From a virus: 64,000 bases of DNA. Each line of letters opens with the position of its first letter. Position 1 is the stretch's first letter. The DNA is taken from positions 26,668 to 90,667 of IMG/VR virus record IMGVR_UViG_3300032116_000088; one strand, 5' to 3'. Shown piece by piece: positions 45,068 through 53,215 of the stretch. The position numbers were made by a program, and so were the translations under genes. The notes beneath the pieces were generated by a model, which did no database searches, had not been told where the DNA came from, and saw only the letters and a list, made by a program, of their open reading frames with translations.

Positions 45068-45243
45068 TATTTTTTCTCCTTTATTTCTAGTGTTACTTTA
45101 ACATCGTAGAACCGTTCTACGACTTCTCGTGCTGTTTCCCAATAGCCCAAGTCTATTGCTGTTTCATTGTGCATCCTAACTAGTTCTTCTGCTAGACGTT
45201 CTAACAGTTCAATGTTGTTTAGGTGTTTTACATATCTACTCAT
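45067..45243 (-). CDS. Small helical protein (58 aa)
   Basis: ATG at 45243, stop at 45067-45069 sharing a base with the next ATG. The product is helical with mixed charge (MSRYVKHLNNIELLERLAEE...). A TAAGGAG signal lies upstream of its ATG. Confidence 0.5.
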   Translation of the reverse strand: MSRYVKHLNNIELLERLAEELVRMHNETAIDLGYWETAREVVERFYDVKVTLEIKEKK

Positions 45244-45396
45244 TTATTTCTCCTTACATATTGTTTTAGTGTGTACTCCATCTAAGTTTTGGTACTTGAT
45301 TTCATTACACTCATACTTTGAATTAAATATAACTATTGTACATACCAATAAAAATAACCCTAATGATATGAATAATAGTTTTGCATCTTTACTCAT
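45244..45396 (-). CDS. Small single-pass membrane protein (50 aa)
   Basis: ATG at 45396. One hydrophobic segment (residues about 6-24) is followed by a Cys-containing polar tail (YECNEIKYQN, TKTICKEK). It probably has its C-terminus outside, where the two Cys may pair. Next to another membrane protein gene. Confidence 0.5.
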   Translation of the reverse strand: MSKDAKLLFISLGLFLLVCTIVIFNSKYECNEIKYQNLDGVHTKTICKEK

Positions 45397-45571
45397 TTAC
45401 TCCCTCACAATTTAGTATTGCTTCTTGCTCTGTTGAGTACATATCCCAACAGTTTTTCTTTTGGCCTTCTTTTAGTAAGAAGTACCCGTACACTAAAGAC
45501 CCTACCATTGATATTAGAATTCCTCCAATAACTAATAGTTCTTTACATGTAAGTTTAATTGTGTCATTCAT
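45389..45571 (-). CDS. Small single-pass membrane protein (60 aa)
   Basis: Residues about 11-33 are hydrophobic (ELLVIGGILISMVGSLVYGY), followed by a basic patch and two Cys (NCWDMY, ILNCEG), similar in layout to the adjacent 50-residue protein. The two may be a pair acting at the host membrane. Confidence 0.5.
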   Translation of the reverse strand: MNDTIKLTCKELLVIGGILISMVGSLVYGYFLLKEGQKKNCWDMYSTEQEAILNCEGVNE

Positions 45572-45770
45572 CCGGGCCTACATCCACACAGTTTTCTGCT
45601 TCACAATATTCGCATTCAGCATAGACTTCGTGTGAGTTTCTTGAGCCAACTGTTTCTATAGCATCATTAAACTCTTCACAACTTTCACAGTCAAATGAGA
45701 CAGTCATTGCTACTTCATCATCCCACGGTGTTGCTAGTTTCCATCCATCATAACCTGGTATGTGTTCCAT
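45564..45770 (-). CDS. Small zinc-binding protein (68 aa)
   Basis: Two CxxC pairs (CESC near residue 28, CEYC near residue 53) and a further Cys in an acidic background suggest a zinc ribbon. Overlaps both neighbours (8 bases and one base). Confidence 0.55.
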   Translation of the reverse strand: MEHIPGYDGWKLATPWDDEVAMTVSFDCESCEEFNDAIETVGSRNSHEVYAECEYCEAENCVDVGPDE

Positions 45771-45865
45771 TATTTTACCTTTCTTATTAGTTTGCCTTGC
45801 AGGGTTGCAAGTTTAATTATTACTTTACTAATTAGTTTAATAAAGTAAAGTCTTGTGTCGTTCAT
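45770..45865 (-). CDS. Basic micro-protein (31 aa)
   Basis: ATG at 45865 has an excellent GGAGGAAGG site directly upstream, and the stop overlaps the next ATG (TAATG). The product is basic and hydrophobic (MNDTRLYFIKLISKVIIKLA...) and may be an amphipathic or membrane peptide. Too short to classify. Confidence 0.4.
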   Translation of the reverse strand: MNDTRLYFIKLISKVIIKLATLQGKLIRKVK

Positions 45866-45951
45866 CCTTCCTCCAATACATATTGAGCACAACATCCATC
45901 GCACTCATGCTTATGATATATGTGGATTAAGCCATGTTCACACTTAATCAT
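45862..45951 (-). CDS. Cys/His-rich micro-protein (29 aa)
   Basis: ATG at 45951, stop 45862-45864, overlapping both neighbours by four bases (ATGA). Four Cys and four His in 29 residues (IKCEHGLIHIYHKHECDGCC) suggest metal binding. Real by fit in the chain, but very short. Confidence 0.4.
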   Translation of the reverse strand: MIKCEHGLIHIYHKHECDGCCAQYVLEEG

Positions 45952-46121
45952 TCCATTACCTCTTCTCCATCAATAAAATACTTAGGCAATATATCGGGTG
46001 GACTATCCCACTCATGAGCATCATGCATTGCCCATTCATAGGCTTCATCTTCTGTATCAAAAGATGGAGCCCATTGTACTTCATCTCCATCTACATAAAT
46101 GTAGTATTTAATTTGTATCAT
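45948..46121 (-). CDS. Small acidic protein (57 aa)
   Basis: ATG at 46121, ATGA overlap at the downstream end. Aromatic and acidic composition (IYVDGDEVQWAPSFDTEDEA, WAMHDAHEWD) resembles small phage early proteins of beta-hairpin plus helix form. Unknown. Confidence 0.5.
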   Translation of the reverse strand: MIQIKYYIYVDGDEVQWAPSFDTEDEAYEWAMHDAHEWDSPPDILPKYFIDGEEVME

Positions 46122-46129
46122 TTGTTTTC

Positions 46130-46267
46130 CTATCTATCTTCGTGGCCACAGAATACTCTACCACATTCTGGACACATTTGATTTTCACAGTTGTGACACA
46201 TTTCCCACTGGTTTAATTCCTCTTGTGTGCATTCTTCATCACACTCAGGGCAATATATCTTCTTCAT
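46130..46267 (-). CDS. Zinc-ribbon micro-protein (45 aa)
   Basis: ATG at 46267 is chosen because the recurring GGAGAAACAA signal lies directly before it; longer in-frame starts overlap the upstream gene. It holds four CxxC-like knuckles (CPECDEEC, CHNC, CPEC, C-G-H) and could bind two zinc ions. Confidence 0.6.
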   Translation of the reverse strand: MKKIYCPECDEECTQEELNQWEMCHNCENQMCPECGRVFCGHEDR

Positions 46268-46385
46268 TTGTTTCTCCTTCATCTTGACATGAGCAACTGC
46301 AATACCACTTATTGTCATACCATTCAATAAGTGGTCTGCAGTTCTCGTGATGTCCTGTCATACAGAACCCACATATTCTACTCAA
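46245..46385 (-). CDS. Cys/His-rich micro-protein (46 aa, TTG start likely)
   Basis: The start is TTG at 46385, which gives an intact first knuckle ICGFC; a shorter ATG start at 46361 is possible. AAGGA lies 10 bases upstream. Further Cys/His positions are H-H-E-N-C and CSCSC. It overlaps the stop of the upstream gene and the start of the downstream one. Confidence 0.4.
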   Translation of the reverse strand: MSRICGFCMTGHHENCRPLIEWYDNKWYCSCSCQDEGETNEEDILP

Positions 46386-46698
46386 CGATTAGATATCCTT
46401 CGTTGCTTAGTTCAACTTCAATGGAATGGTCAATGACTGCTCCCCTTGCTTTGTTGATGGCTATACCAATAGGTAGTTCAATACCAGGAAGAACCATAGT
46501 TTTAGTCTTGTCTGGCTGGCTGTCAAGGAACTCTTGAACATGCTCAATTTCATTGAACATTCTCATAACTTCCTCGAACTTTTCAATGGTTGTGACACCA
46601 ATAATGTCTGCCCCATTGAATGCAGGTATCATTCTATACACTGCAAACGGTGACCCACTAATTTCGTGGTTGATGCGCTCTGCGATTTTTGATTCCAT
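46378..46698 (-). CDS. Hypothetical protein (106 aa)
   Basis: This alpha/beta protein has a helix-rich middle (IEKFEEVMRMFNEIEHVQEFL) and a beta-like end (VIDHSIEVELSNEGYLIVE). No motif identified. It starts 5 bases after the preceding gene. Confidence 0.5.
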   Translation of the reverse strand: MESKIAERINHEISGSPFAVYRMIPAFNGADIIGVTTIEKFEEVMRMFNEIEHVQEFLDSQPDKTKTMVLPGIELPIGIAINKARGAVIDHSIEVELSNEGYLIVE

Positions 46699-46703
46699 TT
46701 TTA

Positions 46704-47075
46704 TTACTCCATTTCACTTGATTGATTGTTAATAGCTGTCTCAATGGCATCTTGCAATAAGGTCATGATGTCAATGATATCGCTGTCTTTTAGGCCTAAA
46801 CTGTTGCCTTCTTCATCTGCACCACCGGTGATAACAACATCACCCATAATAACATCTGCATTAGGAAACATTTTATTCCATAGCAATGTGGCTAACACAT
46901 TAGGTTGTAGCCCATTTATTTTACCTTCTTCGTTCAACCACATATCTACATCTCTATTGAGTGATACTAGTTCAACTAGACCGTTAACTGATTCGAATAA
47001 GAAGTCATAACTAATGTCTTCTACTTCTTTAACGGATACGCTATTATCTGTTGTAATAGATAATACTTTGTGCAT
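46704..47075 (-). CDS. DUF3846-like protein
   Basis: In this 123-residue protein the segment LNEEGKINGLQPNVLATLLW, then VIMGDVVITGGADEEGNSLGL, matches the DUF3846 pattern found in phages and conjugative elements of Gram-positive hosts. Function unknown. The recurring GGAGAAACAAATG signal precedes it. Confidence 0.6.
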   Translation of the reverse strand: MHKVLSITTDNSVSVKEVEDISYDFLFESVNGLVELVSLNRDVDMWLNEEGKINGLQPNVLATLLWNKMFPNADVIMGDVVITGGADEEGNSLGLKDSDIIDIMTLLQDAIETAINNQSSEME

Positions 47076-47126
47076 TTGTTTCTCCTTAGTTTGTTTGTGT
47101 TGGCACGGCCTAGTGGCCCTGCTATA

Positions 47127-47145
47127 CCTGAGCGCTTTACTCAGG
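47127..47145 (-). terminator. Small hairpin at the stop of the Api92-like gene
   Basis: CCTGAG/CTCAGG (47127-47132 with 47140-47145) overlaps the stop codon at 47137. A second short repeat GGCC-TAGT-GGCC follows at 47108-47119. No T-run, so this may be only an mRNA-processing or attenuation element. Confidence 0.4.
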
Positions 47146-47904
47146 AGTCTGTTCTATTAGTGTTGCTTCGATTAGAGGCATAACATCATACGTAATCATC
47201 TTGCAATCTGGATGTATATCAAATTCATTTTCATATTGATGTAATGTATTCATTGCTGAATAACTATCGTATGCCTTGACTTTATGTTTATAAGTAACTA
47301 CAACTTCGTATTCTCCTATAGTATCTCTTGGACAATCATCAAACCAATCGTTAGGGTCATCTGCCCAACCACATCTACAAGAGTCTGCGGAATCTCTAGA
47401 CACCCAGTCAGCATGTGATGCTGGTGAATCATACTCAGTAATATCATACAATCCTGATTCTCCATGTATCTCAAGTGCTTCAGATTCTTCACCTTCAGAC
47501 CATATACTAAACTTAAGACCGGGGTTGTCTTCAATAAGTTTTAGGAAAGGTTCTCTAGGCCAATCATATTTAGTTTCAAACCTAATATGTAATGTTGATG
47601 AACCAGCATTTGTTGAATTAACATAACTATCAAGCTCGTGAGCTTGCCAGTTATAGGTACAATCCCAATTTTGTGCTCTCCATACATTTCCTTCCGCGGT
47701 CCACCATTCTCCAGAGATTAACATATCTTCTGGTGGAGGGGACAGGTTATATAACGACACACTATCAATACCTTCATCTGACCAAACAATATCACCTTCA
47801 TCATTGAGTTGTTTAGGATGTGGTGCTTGAAGTTTTTTCTCTAGTGCATCTATATATTCTGTCTTACCTTGTACGGTAATGTGATGTGTAATCCAATAAC
47901 CCAT
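47137..47904 (-). CDS. Api92/YubB-like (DUF1281-type) protein
   Basis: This 255-residue protein begins GYWITHHITVQGKTEYIDAL and has NWDCTYNWQ near residue 79, then a ferredoxin-like alternation of strands and helices with FETKYDWPREPF, as in the Api92-like ferredoxin fold of phage and plasmid proteins. The C-terminal 60 residues (EYEVVVTYKHKVKAYDSYSA) form another strand-rich segment. Its role in phage biology is unknown. A Cys cluster (CRCGW, C) lies near residue 178. Confidence 0.6.
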   Translation of the reverse strand: MGYWITHHITVQGKTEYIDALEKKLQAPHPKQLNDEGDIVWSDEGIDSVSLYNLSPPPEDMLISGEWWTAEGNVWRAQNWDCTYNWQAHELDSYVNSTNAGSSTLHIRFETKYDWPREPFLKLIEDNPGLKFSIWSEGEESEALEIHGESGLYDITEYDSPASHADWVSRDSADSCRCGWADDPNDWFDDCPRDTIGEYEVVVTYKHKVKAYDSYSAMNTLHQYENEFDIHPDCKMITYDVMPLIEATLIEQTPE

Positions 47905-47913
47905 ATGTTCTCC

Positions 47914-49854
47914 TTACTTACTTAGATTACGCTTGATGGCAAGTCTAACAATTGCTTTAGCAAGAGTTAGAAGTGAACTGCCGTCTTCAAGTGGCACAAC
48001 AATTTCTGAGTTGTGACCGTTGATTGTACGCTTCTCACCTGCTTCTCTACGACGCTGCATGAACTCTTCACCGTACTGTCTGTACTCATCAATAAAACCT
48101 AGGCTAGTGATAACACCATTGCGTCTAAGGTCAGCAATAATCTTGTCACCTTCTTTGCCATACCATTCACCATCAGTAATAGTGATAAGTATCTTGATAG
48201 CACGTGTGCTGTTGGCTAGAACATACTTAGCATACTTAAGTGCATCTTCTGGCTCTGTACCACCAGAGTCACTAGTAATTTTCTTCATAGGCTTAGCACG
48301 TTCGTCTGCTGAGTAAAGCAACTTAGCATCGTTGTCGAATGTAACTACTGTAGTAGATGCGTCTATCTTATCTAGTGAACGCTTGATAGCCCAAGTAGAG
48401 TCAAAGGCAGAGTCTCTAGTCCAAGACATTGAACCAGATACATCTAGAAGAATAACTGCTTCGATATCTGTAACGTCATCTCTACCGTTGTCCCACTGGT
48501 CAAAGCACTCATCAGCATCAACACCTGTAGCATAACGTTGAACATTAAGTCTACCAACTTCAACCTTGCGATTCCAACCTGGGTCAAAGTCAGCCTTGAT
48601 TAGTGATAGTTGATTGGCAAATGATTTGACTTGTGCTACAACATCAGCAGGCACAGCAGCAAGTTGCATATGATAACCTTTCTCTGGCTTAGCAACATAC
48701 TTGCTACTAAGTTGTGGGTCACCATTGAACTGTGCTATAAGGTCATTAACATCATCACGCAACAACTCTTTGATTTGGTTGTTATGCTTTTTGATATTGT
48801 TAACAGCATTATCAATATGACCTGTGCCTGCTGAACTACTTGTGTCATCTTGTGGTTGACCAGGTTGACCAGGTTGACCAGGCTGATTACCAGGCTGACC
48901 AGGACTCTTGCCAGGAACTTTAGGACCACAACCACCGTTAGAACCAGTAGGCTCAGGGTCACCTTCTGCTTCTTGGTCACCGTCTGGATTAGTAGGTTGA
49001 GCATTACGTTTCTTGACAATCTTGTCAATGATACGGTCTTGACCAGCCTTGTTAGTAGTCTTGGACTTGTCACTAGACTTAGCACCAGGATGACCACAAG
49101 TACCACCAGTAGGTGATGGTGGACGCACAGGTTCATTAGTATTTATCTTGAGTAACTTATGTAGTCTCTCGATAAGTTGCATAGCTAATGGTATGTGTGC
49201 ACTGTTAGACAGGTTAAGTATTGTATAGTCATCAATTATAGAACCAATCTCTGCAACAATACTCTGGTCAACAAATGCATCCTTGATTACTTTACGTAAG
49301 TCATCAGGTAAAAATGTTCTACCGTGTATCAAAGGATAAGCATAGGGTATAGAGTTTGTATCCTTCAATAACATCTGAGTGATAGAAGCAGTAAACCAAT
49401 GCTTGACGTTACTATACTTAGCATCTAAGAATACTTCAAGACGCTGGTCTTCAAGTATGTTGAATGCTATGTTGTATTCATTGTTTTTGACCCACTTAAC
49501 TAGATTGCTACTAGACCGTGGAGTAAACAATATGTGACCAACTTCGTGTAATGAAATACCCTTGACTGCGATAATTGAATCGGGGTCAGTAAGGTCACCC
49601 ATTTCATCTTCGTTGAACCAAATGTTTTCAGCATCAGACCAGGCTTCGATATGACGCATATGATTTGGATTTTTAGCACTTGTTGACATTGATACGTGAA
49701 TAAGTCTAGCAGTAAGAGCACTAGCAAATTTACTTACGACTGAAGTCATACGTGCATTGCGTTGCTCTGTTGTATCAGTAGGCAACATATTGTTGACAAC
49801 TTCTACATACTCAGACTCAAACAGGGCATCAATATCGGCTATATCTTTTTCCAT
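47914..49854 (-). CDS. VWA-domain protein with HExxH motif (CobT/DUF2201-like, MoxR partner)
   Basis: The start is ATG at 49854 (AGGAGA upstream); 12 extra codons are possible but lack a site. This 646-residue protein has HEVGH (H103-E104-x2-H107) in a helical N-terminal domain, a Pro/Gly/Gln-rich repeat linker (about residues 285-350), then a VWA domain with MIDAS DVSGSMS (D471, S473, S475). The pair MoxR ATPase plus VWA matches CobS/CobT chelatase and MoxR-DUF2201 systems. It lies directly downstream of the ATPase gene. The B12-dependent RNR makes a link to cobalt chelation tempting. Confidence 0.7.
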   Translation of the reverse strand: MEKDIADIDALFESEYVEVVNNMLPTDTTEQRNARMTSVVSKFASALTARLIHVSMSTSAKNPNHMRHIEAWSDAENIWFNEDEMGDLTDPDSIIAVKGISLHEVGHILFTPRSSSNLVKWVKNNEYNIAFNILEDQRLEVFLDAKYSNVKHWFTASITQMLLKDTNSIPYAYPLIHGRTFLPDDLRKVIKDAFVDQSIVAEIGSIIDDYTILNLSNSAHIPLAMQLIERLHKLLKINTNEPVRPPSPTGGTCGHPGAKSSDKSKTTNKAGQDRIIDKIVKKRNAQPTNPDGDQEAEGDPEPTGSNGGCGPKVPGKSPGQPGNQPGQPGQPGQPQDDTSSSAGTGHIDNAVNNIKKHNNQIKELLRDDVNDLIAQFNGDPQLSSKYVAKPEKGYHMQLAAVPADVVAQVKSFANQLSLIKADFDPGWNRKVEVGRLNVQRYATGVDADECFDQWDNGRDDVTDIEAVILLDVSGSMSWTRDSAFDSTWAIKRSLDKIDASTTVVTFDNDAKLLYSADERAKPMKKITSDSGGTEPEDALKYAKYVLANSTRAIKILITITDGEWYGKEGDKIIADLRRNGVITSLGFIDEYRQYGEEFMQRRREAGEKRTINGHNSEIVVPLEDGSSLLTLAKAIVRLAIKRNLSK

Positions 49855-49878
49855 ATATATTCTCCTATATAAGTTGGC

Positions 49879-49911
49879 GGGTAGCGGCAACCATTACCAT
49901 TGCCGCTACCC
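49879..49911 (-). promoter_or_regulatory. 12-bp hairpin between AAA+ and VWA genes
   Basis: A perfect 12-bp stem (49879-49890 with 49900-49911; GGGTAGCGGCAA/TTGCCGCTACCC) encloses a 9-base loop. It lies between the ATPase stop (49918) and the VWA start (49854). No T-run follows on either strand. It may set the ratio of the two proteins by processing or attenuation. Confidence 0.6.
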
Positions 49912-49917
49912 TAGAGT

Positions 49918-51276
49918 TTACTCGTTGTAGCCGTTAAGTGGCACACCGAGTTCTTGTGCGATAACATCTACGTTAGCATCAAAGGTCATCTTGATTGCTT
50001 CACGCTCACCGTCATCCTTAGGGAAGTTGTTGAGCATAGATGATACAGCAAAGGATAGGTTAAGACCCTTAGCCTGCTCTATGAAGTTGAGCAAGATACG
50101 GGTAGACATAGGCTTGCTGAACTGGTCAGTAGTCTTGCTTGCTTCACGAATGCTGTGTGCAAACTGTAGCAGAGCAGATGAAGGTATGAACTTAGACTCA
50201 AGTTCGATGTCGTAATCGAACTCTAACTTAGGTTGCATACGGTCATACAAGGCATCATCTTGACGTTGAACACCTGTATAACCCTGACCTGTGTTCTGGT
50301 CAGCAATGAACAGACACTCAGGATGAACCTTGATGACCTGGTTTAGCTGGTCAACAATAAGTTCACGCTCATTAAGAACACGAAGCAAGAGAGATGCAGC
50401 CTTAGGCTGTAGTCTGCTCAACTCGTTAATCAGAATGACTGATGGCTGTTGAATTGCTGTAGCAAACTGACTGTACTTCCACTTGGTGCTGTTGCCTACA
50501 CCTGTAGGAACAAAGCGACCGTGTAGAACAGTCTGGTCAATCTGCTGTGTACACTCTACAACTACGAACGGTATATTGCGAATGTGTGCATAGTGCTCTG
50601 CAGCACTAGACTTACCTGTACCGGCTGGACCAGTAAGCAAGACAGTTCGTTGGTTATCTCTTGCAAAGTCAAATACTTGACTCTCAAGAACACCATCGAA
50701 CACTCGCTCAATGTGTAGCCTACCGGCTGGAACAGTGATTGGTGTCTCGTTATCGGAACTTAACACGCTACTGTTGGTATATTGCATGGGTGTCTCCTGT
50801 ATAGGAAGTTCAATCTCTTGAACTTGTGGGTCAGGCTGTGGCGGAGTTGCTACAACCTGTTGCACCACTGGCTGTGGTGTGGCTTGTGTTACTTGAACAA
50901 CTGCGTTCTCATATACTGCTAGAGAACTTGGGTCATTCATAGTCTGCTCTACCAGAGTATTGAACTCATCTAGAGCAGAATTACTTGTCACATTGCTAGC
51001 AGTTAGTTTCTTACCTAACTTAACTAGGAACATTGACGGTGTAATTGTGGAGTTGATTATCCTGTCTTCTGCAGGAGTAATCTTTAGTGATACTGGGCTT
51101 CCGACTAGCATCTCATTATCTTCAATGAGAACGTCGCCTTCAACCCAAGCACCAGCACGACCTCGTCCTTCTCCAAGCCTAGAGAAAATACGAACATTAC
51201 CATCTGCTGTTGGCGTAATGGCTACAGTTCGTAGTTCTCCTTGACTGTTTTGGGACTTCATCATTGCTGCATACAT
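49918..51276 (-). CDS. MoxR/CobS-like AAA+ ATPase
   Basis: In this 452-residue protein residues 1-180 form a beta-rich N-terminal region plus a Pro/Gln/Val-rich linker. The AAA+ domain has Walker A GPAGTGKS (216-223), Walker B VILINE (280-285, Asn replacing the first acidic residue but Glu kept), a RLQPKAASLLLRVLNERE helix, and sensor ADQNTG. It is close to CobS/MoxR. CobS-like genes are known in marine cyanophages and were proposed to help make B12 for RNR. Next to a VWA gene as in such systems. Confidence 0.8.
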   Translation of the reverse strand: MYAAMMKSQNSQGELRTVAITPTADGNVRIFSRLGEGRGRAGAWVEGDVLIEDNEMLVGSPVSLKITPAEDRIINSTITPSMFLVKLGKKLTASNVTSNSALDEFNTLVEQTMNDPSSLAVYENAVVQVTQATPQPVVQQVVATPPQPDPQVQEIELPIQETPMQYTNSSVLSSDNETPITVPAGRLHIERVFDGVLESQVFDFARDNQRTVLLTGPAGTGKSSAAEHYAHIRNIPFVVVECTQQIDQTVLHGRFVPTGVGNSTKWKYSQFATAIQQPSVILINELSRLQPKAASLLLRVLNERELIVDQLNQVIKVHPECLFIADQNTGQGYTGVQRQDDALYDRMQPKLEFDYDIELESKFIPSSALLQFAHSIREASKTTDQFSKPMSTRILLNFIEQAKGLNLSFAVSSMLNNFPKDDGEREAIKMTFDANVDVIAQELGVPLNGYNE

Positions 51277-51308
51277 AGGACTACCTTTCTATAGTGGTAT
51301 GCTGTGGG

Positions 51309-51671
51309 TTATTCGATGTCAAGATTTTTGATAATGTCATCGAATTCTTGGTTAATTTGCTTTTGTGCAATATCATCACCTGATTGCCAAAGAATCTTGG
51401 CAGTTTTAGTAATTTGCATAATGGCAAATACAATTTCATGCTTCTCTCCGTCATCATCAACAATGTGGTGAACTCCATCAATAACTTCATGAGATTGTTC
51501 GTGCTCTTTGTGCATCTCTACAAGTGCTTCGAGATACGCATTAGCCGCCTTCTCTGAAGGAAACTCCATAGGCCAAGCCTCTGGTTCTTCTTCACATAGG
51601 TGGCAACGCTTTAAGATAATGTAATTTGCTGGAAACTTTGGCAAATCATCATCTTTAATACGATGTTCCAT
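51309..51671 (-). CDS. Hypothetical protein, acidic with CxxC
   Basis: ATG at 51671 (AAGGTAA upstream) is preferred over a start 37 codons earlier, because that extension would span the hairpin at 51696-51720. The 120-residue protein has CHLC near residue 23 and a charged helical end. It starts 25 bases after an intrinsic terminator, so its expression may depend on read-through or on a promoter overlapping the hairpin. Confidence 0.55.
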   Translation of the reverse strand: MEHRIKDDDLPKFPANYIILKRCHLCEEEPEAWPMEFPSEKAANAYLEALVEMHKEHEQSHEVIDGVHHIVDDDGEKHEIVFAIMQITKTAKILWQSGDDIAQKQINQEFDDIIKNLDIE

Positions 51672-51695
51672 AATATTACCTTTCATAGTAATAAA

Positions 51696-51720
51696 ACCTA
51701 GTAGCGACTTGCTACTAGGT
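51696..51720 (-). terminator. Intrinsic terminator (minus strand)
   Basis: A perfect 10-bp stem ACCTAGTAGC/GCTACTAGGT (51696-51705 with 51711-51720) with a 5-base loop is followed on the minus strand by TTTTATTACT. It would end transcripts coming leftward from 51.7-52.4 kb, that is, the 3' end of the structured non-coding stretch. Confidence 0.7.
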
Positions 51721-52392
51721 GTATCTGTATGACTATACAGAACTTTACAGCCTAAGATGTTTGTGTCGGCTAGGCTTATCACACCGACTAGGTCAATGCC
51801 CCGTGGCTACACTGTAGTCTGACTTATACAAGCCCATCTATATAAGATGCTGTTGACTTGTGTAGCCACGGAACATTAGAAGAGTTTAACCATCTAGTTT
51901 GCGCCCAATACTCAATATGCTAGTTACTCTTTACTCACTAAGGTTCACATATATCTAACGTCTTCAATTATCCGAATAGAAGCGAAGCGCCTATCTATAA
52001 GCCAAGCCTCCCACTTGAACGGGCTTTGATTGACTGGCCTAGCCACACCAGATACTATACATTGCTGTATAGAATTCTATGCAGTCTTTCACAACTAAAC
52101 ATAGACTCGAAAGTTTCTGCCTAGTTGTGAAAGTTTATACACTTAACTGCTTAGTGTTTGACTTTACGTTGTCATCGTTTGTAGTTTTACGAGGAATTGT
52201 TATGCTTTGGAATTCCACCTAATGCACACCCACCGACTCTACTCATTACTGAGTGCCAGCTGCTACCTTTACGTACGGGGCATCACGCTCGATGGTTTTT
52301 GTTTACGGAGAGCCATACCAAAAAACTCTCCCCAGTGCTCATTTATGACTTACGTCAAGGGGGATGCACCCCATCTAAGTATTGCTACTTAG
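51696..52392 (-). ncRNA. Candidate large structured non-coding RNA (about 700 nt)
   Basis: No convincing gene lies in this 700-base stretch between two minus-strand genes; short frames there have poor starts. On the minus strand it has a hairpin overlapping the upstream gene stop (CTAAGTA-GCAA-TACTTAG, 52375-52392), GGGG-TGCAT-CCCC (52360-52373), a 12-bp stem with 24-base loop (52086-52097 with 52122-52133), CTATACA-GCAA-TGTATAG (52055-52072), a 12-bp stem closing about 47 bases (51801-51812 with 51860-51871), and the terminator hairpin at 51696-51720. Two stems carry GNRA (GCAA) loops only if read on the minus strand. The layout suits a large ornate phage RNA (GOLLD/ROOL-like class); identity not established. 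Confidence 0.55.
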
Positions 52393-52699
52393 AATTCTTT
52401 TGTTTGAGGTTATTGAGTGCGTCAACAACTTCTTGCAAAGCCTTAGGTGTTTCTACAGGTTCAGTGATTTGAATACGGCTAATCTCATCACCATTTTCGT
52501 CATACTTAACTATTTCTGCTATCGCACCAGGGTCTTGAGCCATAAGCCTTGCCTGTATAACTTCTTGGTCTTCACCAGTTTTTTCTGATTCTTCCCATGC
52601 TTCAGCCATTTGGTCTAAGAACTTATCAAGGTCATTGATTCTCATAGCCGTTCCATTAGCAAGAATACGCTTTGATTCTTCTGGGTCTAATACAGTCAT
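52385..52699 (-). CDS. Hypothetical acidic helical protein
   Basis: This 104-residue protein has a long helix (INDLDKFLDQMAEAWEESEK) and a beta-like segment (AEIVKYDENGDEISRIQI). Its TAG lies inside the GCAA-looped hairpin at 52375-52392. It overlaps the upstream gene by 4 bases. No family recognised. Confidence 0.5.
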   Translation of the reverse strand: MTVLDPEESKRILANGTAMRINDLDKFLDQMAEAWEESEKTGEDQEVIQARLMAQDPGAIAEIVKYDENGDEISRIQITEPVETPKALQEVVDALNNLKQKNSK

Positions 52700-52917
52700 T
52701 TTTTAATTCCTAACAATTTTTTATTTTCTTTATACTCTTTTTGCCAACCTCTTAAGTCTGGGCAAAGCCAATCGTGTAACTTCCAAAGTAAAAAGTCAAA
52801 CGATAACCAATAACCTAAGGCACTAGTCTTCCATTTACGGTGGTAGTATATTTGGCATATGTATGGTGCTGTAGCACAATATTCTTTTGTGCAACCATAC
52901 AAGTTTTTTCTATTCAT
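52696..52917 (-). CDS. Small Trp/Tyr-rich protein
   Basis: ATG at 52917 is chosen because GGAGAAACAA lies directly before it (an upstream ATG 4 codons earlier is possible). The 73-residue product has four Cys and is rich in Trp, Tyr and Lys (GYWLSFDFLLWKLHDWLCP), possibly membrane-associated. Confidence 0.5.
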   Translation of the reverse strand: MNRKNLYGCTKEYCATAPYICQIYYHRKWKTSALGYWLSFDFLLWKLHDWLCPDLRGWQKEYKENKKLLGIKK

Positions 52918-53215
52918 TTGTTTCTCCATCTTCTTCTGGGTTATCGAACTTAGATAAACGTTCGTTCATCTCGTCAATAATATTTGTGCTAGGGGTTTCA
53001 AAAGCATTATCAAACACTTCTTTAGACCAAATTGCTATAGCATCATCATCTGTAGGGTCTATCCATTCTTGGTCTGGTATAGACCACACGTTGATAAGTT
53101 CGTGTAGTCTGCCTTTAAGAACAGATAACGCTTTCTCTTGGGCATCTCCTTCATAACCGATGTCCTGCTCTAGGTCAGCGATTACTAGTTTGTATGCTTC
53201 TTGTAGTTCACTCAT
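52910..53215 (-). CDS. Hypothetical acidic helical protein
   Basis: This 101-residue protein (MSELQEAYKLVIADLEQD...) is mostly helical and acidic. The start signal GAGAAACAAATG is a near copy of the cluster motif. Four-to-eight base overlaps on both sides. Confidence 0.5.
   Translation of the reverse strand: MSELQEAYKLVIADLEQDIGYEGDAQEKALSVLKGRLHELINVWSIPDQEWIDPTDDDAIAIWSKEVFDNAFETPSTNIIDEMNERLSKFDNPEEDGETNE

Noticed and set aside
48850-49116. Plus-strand frame made of LTRLTRL-type repeats
   Set aside because: It is the mirror of the Pro/Gly/Gln repeat linker of the VWA gene on the minus strand and has no start signal.
51672-51782. 37-codon N-terminal extension of the gene at 51309-51671
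   Set aside because: It would be translated through the strong terminator hairpin and has a poor start.
52197-52588. Plus-strand frames in the 52.2-52.6 kb stretch
   Set aside because: Low-quality starts, no motifs, and they run opposite to all neighbours through the structured region and into a minus-strand gene.
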